DNA of 64,000 nucleotides from Phycisphaerae bacterium (GTDB lineage Bacteria; Planctomycetota; Phycisphaerae; UBA1845). The notes beneath the pieces are model-generated. The model ran no database searches. It saw only the letters and a program-made list of their open reading frames with translations, and had not been told where the DNA came from. Below, one piece after another: positions 1-8,528 of the stretch. Within the stretch, counting starts at the first letter, position 1; each line of letters begins with the position of its first letter. The stretch lies in contig JAJVHU010000037.1 in NCBI GenBank assembly GCA_022072505.1, positions 1 to 64,000 on the forward strand, in the 5' to 3' direction. The position numbers and the translations under genes are program-made.

Positions 1-195
1 AGGACGTTCTCCGAGTACGCCGCGAAAGCGAGCCGCCGAATCGTCTGGCACGAACGCTCCCGCCGCGGAACTGCAAGGAGTTTATCGGAAACCTCGCGGC
101 CGGTCAAGGAGAATCGGTCTGGATTCGAAGTGGTTGCCCTGGAGGTGGGTTGGGCCGAATCGTCCTTTTCGATTCCGCGGCGCACCACGAGACAA
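1..195. other. Unassigned window edge
   Basis: No gene is assigned. All three plus-strand frames stay open from the window edge for some distance, but none of the translations resembles a protein I know, and one of them simply runs into the repeat array that follows. The 3' end of an upstream gene, for example an ABC ATPase partner of the permease at 624, could lie here but cannot be shown. Confidence 0.3.
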
Positions 196-590
196 GCGTT
201 CGCGCGGGCTGAAGCGCTGTTCATCACAACCGGGAGACGCGCCATCGGGCAACGAGGGTTCGCGCGGGCTGAAGCCGTGGGGAGGCGGGGGTTCGCGCGG
301 GCTGAAGCCGTGGGGAGGCGGAGGTTCGCGCGGGCTGAAGCCGTGGGGAGGCGGAGGTTCGCGCGGGCTGAAGCCGTGGGGAGGCGGAGGTTCGCGCGGG
401 CTGAAGCCGTGGGGAGGCGGAGGTTCGCGCGGGCTGAAGCCGTGGGGAGGCGGGGGTTCGCGCGGGCTGAAGCCGTGGGGAGGCGGGGGTTCGCGCGGGC
501 TGAAGCCGTGGGGAGGCGGAGGTTCGCGCGGGCTGAAGCCGTGGGGAGGCGGAGGTTCGCGCGGGCTGAAGCCCGCGGCTCGGGGGTGCG
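196..590. repeat. Repeat array 1: 33-bp units with GGCTTCAGCCCGCGCGAA core
   Basis: Eleven copies of a unit whose core, read on the minus strand, is GGCTTCAGCCCGCGCGAA. The first copy (about 196-215) stands alone and ten more follow from about 258 at a 33-bp period, spaced by a CCGTGGGGAGGCGG segment. Because 33 is a multiple of three the array is open in several frames and gives artificial proteins repeating FARAEAVGRR. The same core, in the opposite orientation, builds arrays 3 and 4. It ends about 33 bp before the ABC permease gene, so it lies in that gene's leader or promoter region. Confidence 0.9.
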
Positions 591-623
591 GGTTTGTTGA
601 GGGGCGGATAAGCTGGGCGGCGC

Positions 624-2330
624 ATGATTCAGCGGTGGCAGGCTTGGATGATCGGGGGCGCGGCGGCGGCGTTCATCGGGGCGTTTCTTCTGTGGCCGGT
701 GGCGACGACGGTGCAGGGCGGGCTGTTCCTGAACGGGGAGTTCAGCCTCGCGTATCTGCTGGCGGTTTTTCGGAATCCGGTTTACGTCGAAGGGCTCCTC
801 AACGCTTTCGTCATCGCGGTTTCGACGACGGTTCTGACCACGGTGATCGCCGTCCCGCTGTCGGTCATTTCGGTGCGGTGCAATTTTCCGCTCAAGGGAT
901 TGTTCTCGGCGGCGGTGCTGGTGCCGATGATCCTGCCGCCTTTCGTGGGGGCGATCGGGATGCGGCAGATCCTCGGTCCTTACGGAGTGCTGAACGCGGC
1001 GCTGATGAAGCTCGGGGTGCTGGAGGACGGCGCGTGGATCGACTGGATCGGCCAGAGCCGGTTGCTGGGCGTGATTCTGCTTGAGGCGCTGTATCTGTAT
1101 CCGATCCTGTATCTGAACGCGACGGCGGCGCTGGCGAACGTGGATCCGGCGATGGAGGAGGCCGCGGAGAACCTCGGCTGCACGGGTCTGCGGCGGTTCA
1201 TGCGAATCACGCTTCCGCTGATGATGCCGGGGCTTTTCGCGGGCGGGACGATCGTGTTCATCTGGAGTTTCACGGAGCTGGGGACGCCGCTGATGTTCGA
1301 CTTCACGCGCGTCACCAGCGTGCAGATCTTCGACGGGATCAAGGACATCGGGGCGGACAACCCGTTTCCGTATGCGCTGGTCATCGTCATGCTGGCGTTC
1401 TCGGTGCTGGCGTACGCGCTGGGAAAACGACTTTTCGGGCGGCAGAGCTACGCGATGATGGCGAAGGCGACGGCGGCGTCCGCGGTACGGGAGCTGCGCG
1501 GGTGGCGCGCGGCGCTGGCGATGACGCCTTTCGTGCTGGTCACGGGGCTGGCGATCCTGCCGCACATGGGCGTCGTCCTGACGAGCGTGAGCCGGGACTG
1601 GTACCGGACGGTGCTTCCCGCCGGCGTCACGCTCGGGCATTACACGACCGCGCTGGGACACTCGATGACCCTGCCGAGCATCGCCAACAGCCTGCACTAC
1701 GCGGGGCTGGCGATGATCGTGGACGTCTTCGTCGGCGTGGGCATCGCGTGGGTGGTGGTGCGGTCGAAGCTGCGATGGCGCGGGGCGCTGGACGCGCTGG
1801 CGATGCTGCCGCTGGCGGTGCCGGGGATGGTGGTGGCGTTCGGATATCTGACGCTGACCCAGGAGGGCGGGGGGCTTTCGTTTCTGGTGGGCGATCCGAA
1901 GAACCCGGATCCGATGCTCATTCTCGTGATTGCGTACGCCGTGCGGCGGCTGCCTTACGTGGTGCGTTCGACCGTCGCGGGGTTGCAGCAGACGTCGGTG
2001 GCGCTGGAGGAGGCCGCGGCAAATCTCGGATGTCCTCCGCTGCGGACGATCCGTCGGGTGACGCTGCCGCTGATCGCGGCGAACGTTCTGGCGGGGGCGC
2101 TGCTGACGTTCAGCTTCGCGATGCTGGAGGTGAGCGACTCGCTGATGCTTGCGCAGAAGACGGAGGACTACCCGATCACGAAAGCGATCTTCGTGCTGTT
2201 TCAACTGCTCGGCGAGGGAAAGTACGTCGCGTCTTCGCTCGGGGTCTGGGCGATGGCGTTCCTGACGATGACGATCCTCGCCGTGTCGTTGCTGCTGGGG
2301 CGGAAGATGGGGGCGATCTTCAGGGTGTGA
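624..2330 (+). CDS. Fused double-domain ABC transporter permease (FbpB/ThiP type)
   Basis: Inner-membrane subunit of a binding-protein-dependent importer in which two permease domains are fused in one 568-residue chain. Two EAA loops that contact the ATPase are visible: EEAAENLGCTGLRR from about residue 178 and EEAAANLGCPPLRT from about residue 462. Each half contains about six hydrophobic stretches. This architecture is typical of Fe(III) (FbpB/SfuB) and thiamine (ThiP) importers; the substrate cannot be read from the sequence. Neither binding protein nor ATPase is in the window, so the partners are probably upstream of the edge. The ATG has no strong Shine-Dalgarno and follows array 1 closely. 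The next gene starts 13 bp downstream. Confidence 0.88.
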   Translation: MIQRWQAWMIGGAAAAFIGAFLLWPVATTVQGGLFLNGEFSLAYLLAVFRNPVYVEGLLNAFVIAVSTTVLTTVIAVPLSVISVRCNFPLKGLFSAAVLVPMILPPFVGAIGMRQILGPYGVLNAALMKLGVLEDGAWIDWIGQSRLLGVILLEALYLYPILYLNATAALANVDPAMEEAAENLGCTGLRRFMRITLPLMMPGLFAGGTIVFIWSFTELGTPLMFDFTRVTSVQIFDGIKDIGADNPFPYALVIVMLAFSVLAYALGKRLFGRQSYAMMAKATAASAVRELRGWRAALAMTPFVLVTGLAILPHMGVVLTSVSRDWYRTVLPAGVTLGHYTTALGHSMTLPSIANSLHYAGLAMIVDVFVGVGIAWVVVRSKLRWRGALDALAMLPLAVPGMVVAFGYLTLTQEGGGLSFLVGDPKNPDPMLILVIAYAVRRLPYVVRSTVAGLQQTSVALEEAAANLGCPPLRTIRRVTLPLIAANVLAGALLTFSFAMLEVSDSLMLAQKTEDYPITKAIFVLFQLLGEGKYVASSLGVWAMAFLTMTILAVSLLLGRKMGAIFRV

Positions 2331-2343
2331 CGGTCCGCCGCGC

Positions 2344-2904
2344 ATGCTCCACGCCGTGCTCATCATGATTCCGGACAACGACCGGTCCTTGCCCGGTCGT
2401 GAGCGGATGCGCCGTCAGCGGGAGGCCGCGGCGAAAGCCCTGGATGAGTCTGCGAGGTTGTCCGGCTTGCCGATCCTCTCCTGGGATCGCGACGCCGCCG
2501 GGGTTCCGGTGTTCGAGCGCGGCGTGTGCTGGTCCCTGTCGCACAAAACGTCGGTCGCCGCCGGCGTGGTCGCGACGACGCCGGTCGGGATCGATGTGGA
2601 AGTCATCGAGCCGCGCAACCCGGCGTTGTGGGAATACGTCGCCTCGGCTCAGGAACAAACCCTCCTTACCGACGGGGACTGGCCGACGTTCTTCCGCCTC
2701 TGGACGGCAAAGGAAGCGGTGCTGAAGGCGAACCGTGTCGGGTTGTCAAAGCTGGATGTCTGTCGCCTGGTCGCCGCGCCGACGCCTTCCTGCGCCGCGC
2801 TGGCCTTTGAACAGTCGCCCTGGTCGGTCACGTTCCTCGCTTCTGAGCGGATTCTCACTGCCGTCGCGCACAAAGGCGCTGAGGTGGCGTGGCATCGGGC
2901 GTAG
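2344..2904 (+). CDS. 4'-phosphopantetheinyl transferase (Sfp type)
   Basis: Transfers the 4'-phosphopantetheine arm of coenzyme A to the serine of acyl or peptidyl carrier proteins. The 186-residue protein has both signatures of the superfamily: GIDVEVI at residues 82-88, with the Mg-binding Asp84 and Glu86, and WTAKEAVLK at residues 120-128, where the Glu completes metal binding and the Lys contacts the substrate. It is shorter than Sfp (about 224 residues), being reduced before the first motif. It follows the permease by 13 bp and may be cotranscribed with it without a functional link. The acyl carrier protein at 59691-60086 is a possible substrate. ATG codons at 2365 and 2407 are alternative starts. 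Confidence 0.85.
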   Translation: MLHAVLIMIPDNDRSLPGRERMRRQREAAAKALDESARLSGLPILSWDRDAAGVPVFERGVCWSLSHKTSVAAGVVATTPVGIDVEVIEPRNPALWEYVASAQEQTLLTDGDWPTFFRLWTAKEAVLKANRVGLSKLDVCRLVAAPTPSCAALAFEQSPWSVTFLASERILTAVAHKGAEVAWHRA

Positions 2905-3378
2905 GTTAGGAAGTCGCCCCCCTCGCCGGATGTGACCAGATTCGCAGCGGACGGCGAAATGCGAGCCTGCCCACGGACGGACCTCCGCGACGGGCGAACT
3001 CACGGTTGAAACGCCCCGAAATCCTCGAGGAACGTCGTCTTTCCGAGATCGCATCGCCTTCGGCACGGCAATTGCCCGAATACGCGCAACCCCCTTGTCC
3101 TGGGGTCCGCCGACGTTTCGTCGCCAGAGCGGGAACTGGTGCGGTGGCGACGACGAAGGCGGAAAGCAGAAGGAAAAGGGGACGTGGGCCGACGGGACAT
3201 TACGCACTCTCGACTTACCACCGGGCAAGGTCGCACGGCGCAATCAACAGGATCGTCGAACGCGCCGAAGCTCGAACCCAATCAGCTCATTTCAAAACGA
3301 AACCGGGGCGAGCCCGTTTCTTTTCCTGTCGGTGGCGTCTTGCAATGCACCCGACGGATACAGGCAAGGAGCAGAAGG
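2905..3378. other. Intergenic region, no gene recognised
   Basis: 474 bp between the transferase and the first 4C-module gene. Open frames exist on both strands but are rich in Arg and Pro and look like shadows. The frame of the next gene is open upstream to 3139, but that extension has no signal peptide and the clear start lies at 3379. The region probably holds the promoter and leader of the exported-protein cassette; no convincing -35/-10 pair was found. Confidence 0.4.
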
Positions 3379-5001
3379 ATGAACGTCGGATCAAACTTGA
3401 AGCTGGTTTATGTGTTGGGGGCGGGATTGTTGCTTGCAGGTCCGCGCGCGGACGCCGCGGTTCCGCAGGAGTGGACGCGACGCCTGCCTTCGGGCAGCAC
3501 GATGTATTCAGGCCTGACGGGGATGATCGTGGATGCGGCGGGCAACTCCTTCGTCGTGGGCAACGCAGGCTCGTCGGGCAACGTCGACATCCTCGCGGCC
3601 AGGTACGCCGCGGACGGAACGCTGGTGTGGTCGCAAACCTGGGACGGCGTGGAGCGCTGGCATGACACGGTCAGCGACGTGGCCCTCGGACCGGACGGCA
3701 GCGTCTACGCGGTCGGCTCGACGCCGGACCGGAATCGTTACGCGGACCTGCTCGTGCTCAAGTTCAACGCCGCGGACGGCGCGCTGATCTGGTCGAGGAC
3801 GTTCAGCGGCGGTCCCGGCATCTCGGATGCGGCGCTGGTCGTCACGACCGACGCCGAAGGCAACGTCTACGCCGGCGGTCACACCGTCGGCGACGGCGCC
3901 GACTGCCTCATCGTCAAGTTTGACGCTGACGGCGTCTTTCAGTGGTCGCAGACCTGGGACGGGCCGGCCTCCGCGCCGTATTCGCAGGAGGCCGTGCGCG
4001 ACCTGCTCATCGCGCCTGACGGCAATCTCGTCATGCTCACGGACGGCGTGATGGCGACGCTGCACCCCGACTACGTGGTCATCAAGTACGACGCCGCCGA
4101 CGGCGGCATGATCTGGTCGCGCAACTGGGGCGTCAGCGGCGGCGACTATCCCGTGGACATGGAGATCGACGCCGCAGGGGACCTCTACGTCACCGGCGAC
4201 GCGCTGAACAACGGAAGCGTCGAATACGGAACGATCAAGCTCCGCGGCGACGACGGCGCGCTGATGTGGGGGGAGTACGACGCCGCGGGGTTCCGCGAGG
4301 CCGCCTACGCCCTGGCGCTCGACGACGACGGGGGCGTGTACGTCACCGGCTGGAGCGACCCGCACGGCGACCAGAGCAAGTTCATGCACAACATCTTCAC
4401 GGTGAAGCGAGACGCGGCGACCGGCGCGCTGTTGTGGACGCATGAATACGGCGAGGCATGCCTGTGGTGTTACGACGCGGGCGGCGACCTCGTGATCGAC
4501 GACAGCGGGCACGTCTTCGTCGGCGGCGTAACAAGCTCTCCTCCGTATTCCTCCGACCAGATCCTTCTCGTGCTGGACGCCGGCACGGGTGTCGAGCTGG
4601 ACCGCGGCATCGTCTTCACGACGGGAAGCGAGTCCGCCGGCGTAAGCTTCGCCCGTCTCGACCGCGCGCAGAACCTCTACCTCGGCGGAAGCATCACCAA
4701 CTACGACACCGGCGCGGTGGACGTTCATGTGGTCAAGTACGCCTCGATGAGCGACGGCGTGGATTGCGCTGCGGTCCGCAAGCTCACCGCGAAGTGCCGC
4801 GATGGCAAGTTCACCGCGAAGGTCGTGTCCTCGCTGCCCGAAGGCACGGAGCTGACGCTGGCGCGCAACGGCGGCGACGAGAAGACGGTCACGATCAACG
4901 CCCGCGGCAAGGGCAAGGCGAAGTGGAACGGGCAATCCGGATCGCAACAGATCGTCATCGTGGAGTGTCCGACGGTCACCGCCGGCGCAGAGTGCGGATG
5001 A
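3379..5001 (+). CDS. Exported SBBP/propeller-like protein with C-terminal 4C module
   Basis: Predicted exported protein of 540 residues. The ATG at 3379 is chosen because GCAAGGAGCAGAAGG precedes it and a signal peptide follows (hydrophobic LKLVYVLGAGLLLAG, then A-D-A-A). The body is a series of 40-50 residue repeats of the kind DAAGNSFVVGNAG ... LVWSQTWDG, resembling SBBP or beta-propeller blades. Residues 462-540 are the shared 4C module: Cys, then nine residues, then Cys (CAAVRKLTAKC), a beta-rich core with GTELTLARNGGD, NARGKGKAKW and VECP, and a last Cys next to the C-terminus. It is the first of seven plus-strand genes sharing this module. The ligand and role are unknown. Confidence 0.8.
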   Translation: MNVGSNLKLVYVLGAGLLLAGPRADAAVPQEWTRRLPSGSTMYSGLTGMIVDAAGNSFVVGNAGSSGNVDILAARYAADGTLVWSQTWDGVERWHDTVSDVALGPDGSVYAVGSTPDRNRYADLLVLKFNAADGALIWSRTFSGGPGISDAALVVTTDAEGNVYAGGHTVGDGADCLIVKFDADGVFQWSQTWDGPASAPYSQEAVRDLLIAPDGNLVMLTDGVMATLHPDYVVIKYDAADGGMIWSRNWGVSGGDYPVDMEIDAAGDLYVTGDALNNGSVEYGTIKLRGDDGALMWGEYDAAGFREAAYALALDDDGGVYVTGWSDPHGDQSKFMHNIFTVKRDAATGALLWTHEYGEACLWCYDAGGDLVIDDSGHVFVGGVTSSPPYSSDQILLVLDAGTGVELDRGIVFTTGSESAGVSFARLDRAQNLYLGGSITNYDTGAVDVHVVKYASMSDGVDCAAVRKLTAKCRDGKFTAKVVSSLPEGTELTLARNGGDEKTVTINARGKGKAKWNGQSGSQQIVIVECPTVTAGAECG

Positions 5002-5128
5002 GGAACAACGCGCGGACGCGGCGATGCGTCGGTGCATCGTTCGGTCCGCCGGAGTCGAGGCCTGCGGCAAGCGGTCGTCGGGCATCGAGGGGCAGCCTGG
5101 CAGCCTGATTGAAAAGGGGGACGAGATC

Positions 5129-6529
5129 ATGAGAAAAAAACAATACGCCTTGATCGGGTCGATCGGAGTTCTTCTATCGAGCGTCGCCGGCGCGGCGCCG
5201 CCCTGCGGGGAGTGGACGATCCACCCGACGCAGGATCCCGGCTCGGAGACCAACCTTCTCGTCGACGTCGCGTTCCGCACGCCTGCGGACGGACTGACGG
5301 TCGGCAACTGGACCGGCGACGGGTTGTCGCGCGTTCCGATGGCGCAGCGGTGGGACGGCGCCGACTGGAGCATCGTCGCGCTGCCGGATTTTTCATCGTT
5401 CGGCACGCAGCCGGCCGTCGAGGGCGTCGGCCGGGTCGGCGACAGCCTGTGGATCGCGGGCTACGTCACGACGGGGTATCCGACGAACAACCTGCCGGTG
5501 ATGGCCCGTTGGCGCGACGGATCGTGGGACCGGGTCTCGACGGCCACGCTGCGCAAGCAGAACACCTATCCCTTCGCCGATCGCGGCGGATTCGGATGGG
5601 ATGTCGCGGGCGTCTCGGACGACGACTTGTGGGTTGTGGGAACGGCCGTCGGATACGGTGACGGGCAGACCTCATCCGTTGCCCTCGCCCTGCATTACGA
5701 CGGATCCGGCTGGGAGGACGTCGAAGTCCCTTATGTGGGCAATCGGTCCAACCGGTTTTACGCCCTCTCCGTCAGCGCCTCGGACAATGTCTGGGCCGTG
5801 GGGGAGTGGCGCAACATCGGCGGACCCTTTCAGGCCTACATCGGGCGGTGGGACGGATCCCGGTGGGAAATCATTCCGAATCCCGGCGAAGGTCCGTGGA
5901 CCGGCGATGCCGAGGCGGTCATGGCGTTCGCCCCCGACGATGTCTGGGTCAGCGGTTTCTTCAACAACAGCGCCGACACGTTGATCCACTGGGACGGTTC
6001 GGACTGGACCGTGGTGGATTCCGGCGCGCCGGGCGTCTTCGCCGCGTTCGCGGCCACCGGACCGGACGACCTCTGGGCTTCCTCGCCGATGGATGCGACG
6101 TTCTACCACTACGACGGCGTGCAGTGGTCCCCTGCCGGCGGACTGCCGATCCCGGATTCGCAATACATCCTGCGCGGCTGGGGGATGGACGCCCTCGGAA
6201 CGTGCAGCGTCTGGTCGGTCGGCGGGTGGTCGGACGGCGTCGTGCAGTACGCGCTGGCGGAGCAACTGTCGGGCGGGGGCGCCGTGGACTGCGGCGCGGT
6301 CCGCAAGTTCAACGCGAAATGCCGCGATGGGAAGCTGACGGCCAAGGTTGTCTCATCTCTTGCGGAAGGCACGGAGCTGACGCTTGCGCGCAACGGCGGC
6401 GACCCGAAGACGGTGACGATCAACGCCCGCGGCAAGGGCAAGGCGAAGTGGAACGGGCAGTCGGGGGCACAGGACGTCTGCGTCGTTGAATGTCCGGAAA
6501 CACCCTGTGCGACAGCGGATTGCGGGTAG
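5129..6529 (+). CDS. Exported beta-propeller-like protein with C-terminal 4C module
   Basis: Predicted exported protein of 466 residues. The ATG at 5129 lies downstream of a G-rich AAAAGGGGGACGAG and starts MRKKQYALIGSIGVLLSS, a clear signal peptide ending near AGAAPP. The frame is open upstream to 5024, but that part is Arg-rich and lacks a signal. The middle has repeated blades of the form DDLWVVG, DNVWAVGEW, DDVWVSGFF and DDLWASS, alternating with RWDGSRWE-like strands, as in propellers that read out an event log or photosystem-stability-like blades. Residues 387-466 are the 4C module, almost identical at DNA level to those of the neighbouring genes. The gap to the preceding gene is 127 bp. 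Confidence 0.8.
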   Translation: MRKKQYALIGSIGVLLSSVAGAAPPCGEWTIHPTQDPGSETNLLVDVAFRTPADGLTVGNWTGDGLSRVPMAQRWDGADWSIVALPDFSSFGTQPAVEGVGRVGDSLWIAGYVTTGYPTNNLPVMARWRDGSWDRVSTATLRKQNTYPFADRGGFGWDVAGVSDDDLWVVGTAVGYGDGQTSSVALALHYDGSGWEDVEVPYVGNRSNRFYALSVSASDNVWAVGEWRNIGGPFQAYIGRWDGSRWEIIPNPGEGPWTGDAEAVMAFAPDDVWVSGFFNNSADTLIHWDGSDWTVVDSGAPGVFAAFAATGPDDLWASSPMDATFYHYDGVQWSPAGGLPIPDSQYILRGWGMDALGTCSVWSVGGWSDGVVQYALAEQLSGGGAVDCGAVRKFNAKCRDGKLTAKVVSSLAEGTELTLARNGGDPKTVTINARGKGKAKWNGQSGAQDVCVVECPETPCATADCG

Positions 6530-6588
6530 GAGCCGCAACTCCTGGCGCCTGGACACGGCATGAATCGGATGGGGAAAGGAGACAAGTC

Positions 6589-8460
6589 ATGAGATGGATA
6601 TGGGCAACCCTGGCGATCACAGCGCTCATCGGTCGGGCCGCAAGCGCCCAAGTGATTACGGTGACCACGTCCGCGGACGTGGTCGATTTCCAAGGCGCTC
6701 AGCAGGTCGGCGATCTGCCCGGACCCGATGGCAAGGTCTCTCTGGCTGAGGCGGGGTTGGCCTCCGACAACACGCCCGGCGTTCAGACGATCGGTTTCGC
6801 CGTCCCGCAGGGCGAGTGGGAATACCAGTGGTTGTTTCCGGGTCGTGTCGTATTGCGCCCGTTTCTTGGGTTTCGCGTCTTTGACACGGCCGTCCTGGAC
6901 GCGACCACGCAGACGGAATTCACCGGAGACACGTATTCCGATGGAGGGGAAGTCGTCATCTGGGCGGAGACCTACCTGATCGACAACATCGGGGGCGAGA
7001 TGCGCGGTTTCGACAACACGAGCATCAACCTCAGCGGCGGAACGGGCAACATCATTCAATCGAACAGCGCCAGCAACATCACCGTCTATGATTCGTCCTT
7101 CAACCTCATCGGCGGCACGCATCCGGGAGAGGGGAACACCGGAGGCACGATCAAAATCGACCGCGCCTCGCATAATGTCGTTGTGGGCAACACCTTCAGC
7201 CGCGTGCGGATTCTCGGGTGGTTGGGGGGCGGTCAGCCCGCGGTCGGGAACCGCGTCGGCGGGTCTTCGCCCGATGAGCGGAACTACATCACCGGTTACG
7301 GAACCTTCAACGGAGAGGGCTGCCCGGGCGGAACGACCGTCCAGATCTTCGACAGTCTGGACACGATCATCGAGGGCAACTGGATCGGCACAACCCCCGA
7401 CGGAATGCGTCAGGGGAACAACGCCTCGGTCGTCGGCGTCGGGTTTGAGGGCGAGAACCACGGGGCGATGATCCTGAACAACCGCATCGCCGGAATCCTC
7501 GCCCGAGGATACGACCACTGCCGCAACTATGTCGCCGGTTATGCGATCGCCCTCTACGGCGCCGGGGGGGATTTCGTGATTCAGGGCAACAGCATCGGAT
7601 TGAACGCCCTCGGCGAGCCGGTGCTCGGCAGCGTCACCGGCATTGCGAGCTTTGATTATTACCTCGGTCCGGTCCGGGACATTCTCATCGGCGGACCCGG
7701 CCCCGGCGAAGGCAATGAGATCGCCGGCCACCTCGCCAGCGGCATTGAGATCGTCAACCCCCTGGCGGGAATCCGCATCTCCGGCAACTCACTTCATCAC
7801 AACAGCAGTCTGGGGATAGACCTTGTTCCCGCGAGCTTCGAGCGCGGCGTCACCCCGAACGACCCCATGGACGGTGATTCCGGAGGAAACGGGCTGCAGA
7901 ACTTTCCCGTCCTGAGCGAAGCCGTCCGCCGAGAATCCTCCGTGCGCGTGATCGGCGCGTTCAACAGTCGGTCCGAACGCTCGTACACGCTCGAGTTTTT
8001 TGCCGGCGCGGAATGCGACGCGACCGGCTACGGGGAAGGCGACCGGTTCCTGGGGGCGGTTCAGGTCGTCACGGATGTCGCGGGCGATGCTTTGTTCGAC
8101 GCCGTCGTCCCCGGCGACGTCGTAGTCGGCGAATTCCTGACGGCGACGGCCACGGACAACGCGAGCGGAGAGACGTCGGAATTCTCCGCATGTATTGAAA
8201 TCGCCGGCAGCGCCATCGATTGCGGCGCGATCCGGAAGTTCACCGCGAAATGCCGCGACGGGACGCTGACGGCGAAGGTCGTGTCCTCCCTGCCGGAAGG
8301 CACGGAGCTGACGCTTGCGCGCAACGGCGGCGACCCGAAGACGGTGACGATCAACGCCCGCGGCAAGGGCAAGGCGAAGTGGAACGGGCAGTCGGGCGCG
8401 CAGGCGCTTCGCATCGAGGAGTGCCCCGAGGTTCCCGAAGCATCAACGACCTGTCCGTAG
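6589..8460 (+). CDS. Exported right-handed beta-helix protein with C-terminal 4C module
   Basis: Predicted exported protein of 623 residues. Its ATG at 6589 is preceded by GGGGAAAGGAG, and the signal peptide MRWIWATLAITALIGRAASA follows; an upstream extension to 6490 overlaps the preceding gene and is not used. After the signal, residues 22-60 (TTSADVVDFQ ... GKVSLAEAGLASDNTPG) resemble the CSLREA-type lead-in of planctomycete and chloroflexal surface proteins. Residues about 140-480 carry short Asn- and Gly-rich turns (GGTGNIIQSNSASN, GNTFSRV, GNWIGTTPDG, ISGNSLHHNSSLG) typical of a NosD/PbH1 parallel beta-helix. Residues 544-623 are the 4C module. A polysaccharide-binding or adhesive role is possible but unproven. 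Confidence 0.82.
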   Translation: MRWIWATLAITALIGRAASAQVITVTTSADVVDFQGAQQVGDLPGPDGKVSLAEAGLASDNTPGVQTIGFAVPQGEWEYQWLFPGRVVLRPFLGFRVFDTAVLDATTQTEFTGDTYSDGGEVVIWAETYLIDNIGGEMRGFDNTSINLSGGTGNIIQSNSASNITVYDSSFNLIGGTHPGEGNTGGTIKIDRASHNVVVGNTFSRVRILGWLGGGQPAVGNRVGGSSPDERNYITGYGTFNGEGCPGGTTVQIFDSLDTIIEGNWIGTTPDGMRQGNNASVVGVGFEGENHGAMILNNRIAGILARGYDHCRNYVAGYAIALYGAGGDFVIQGNSIGLNALGEPVLGSVTGIASFDYYLGPVRDILIGGPGPGEGNEIAGHLASGIEIVNPLAGIRISGNSLHHNSSLGIDLVPASFERGVTPNDPMDGDSGGNGLQNFPVLSEAVRRESSVRVIGAFNSRSERSYTLEFFAGAECDATGYGEGDRFLGAVQVVTDVAGDALFDAVVPGDVVVGEFLTATATDNASGETSEFSACIEIAGSAIDCGAIRKFTAKCRDGTLTAKVVSSLPEGTELTLARNGGDPKTVTINARGKGKAKWNGQSGAQALRIEECPEVPEASTTCP

Positions 8461-8528
8461 AGGGCAGGCCAGGGCATAACCGGAACGCGGCGTCGCCCGT
8501 AACGGCGGCGTTGCAAGGAGGACTGGGC

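Noticed and set aside
3508-5406. Minus-strand open frame of 632 codons opposite the first 4C-module gene
   Set aside because: Antisense to a gene with signal peptide, ribosome-binding site and recognisable repeats; its own translation is Arg-, His- and Val-rich with no motif.
6109-7731. Minus-strand open frame of 540 codons across two 4C-module genes
   Set aside because: It spans the junction of two well-supported plus-strand genes, shows no domain and repeats the shadow of the shared module.
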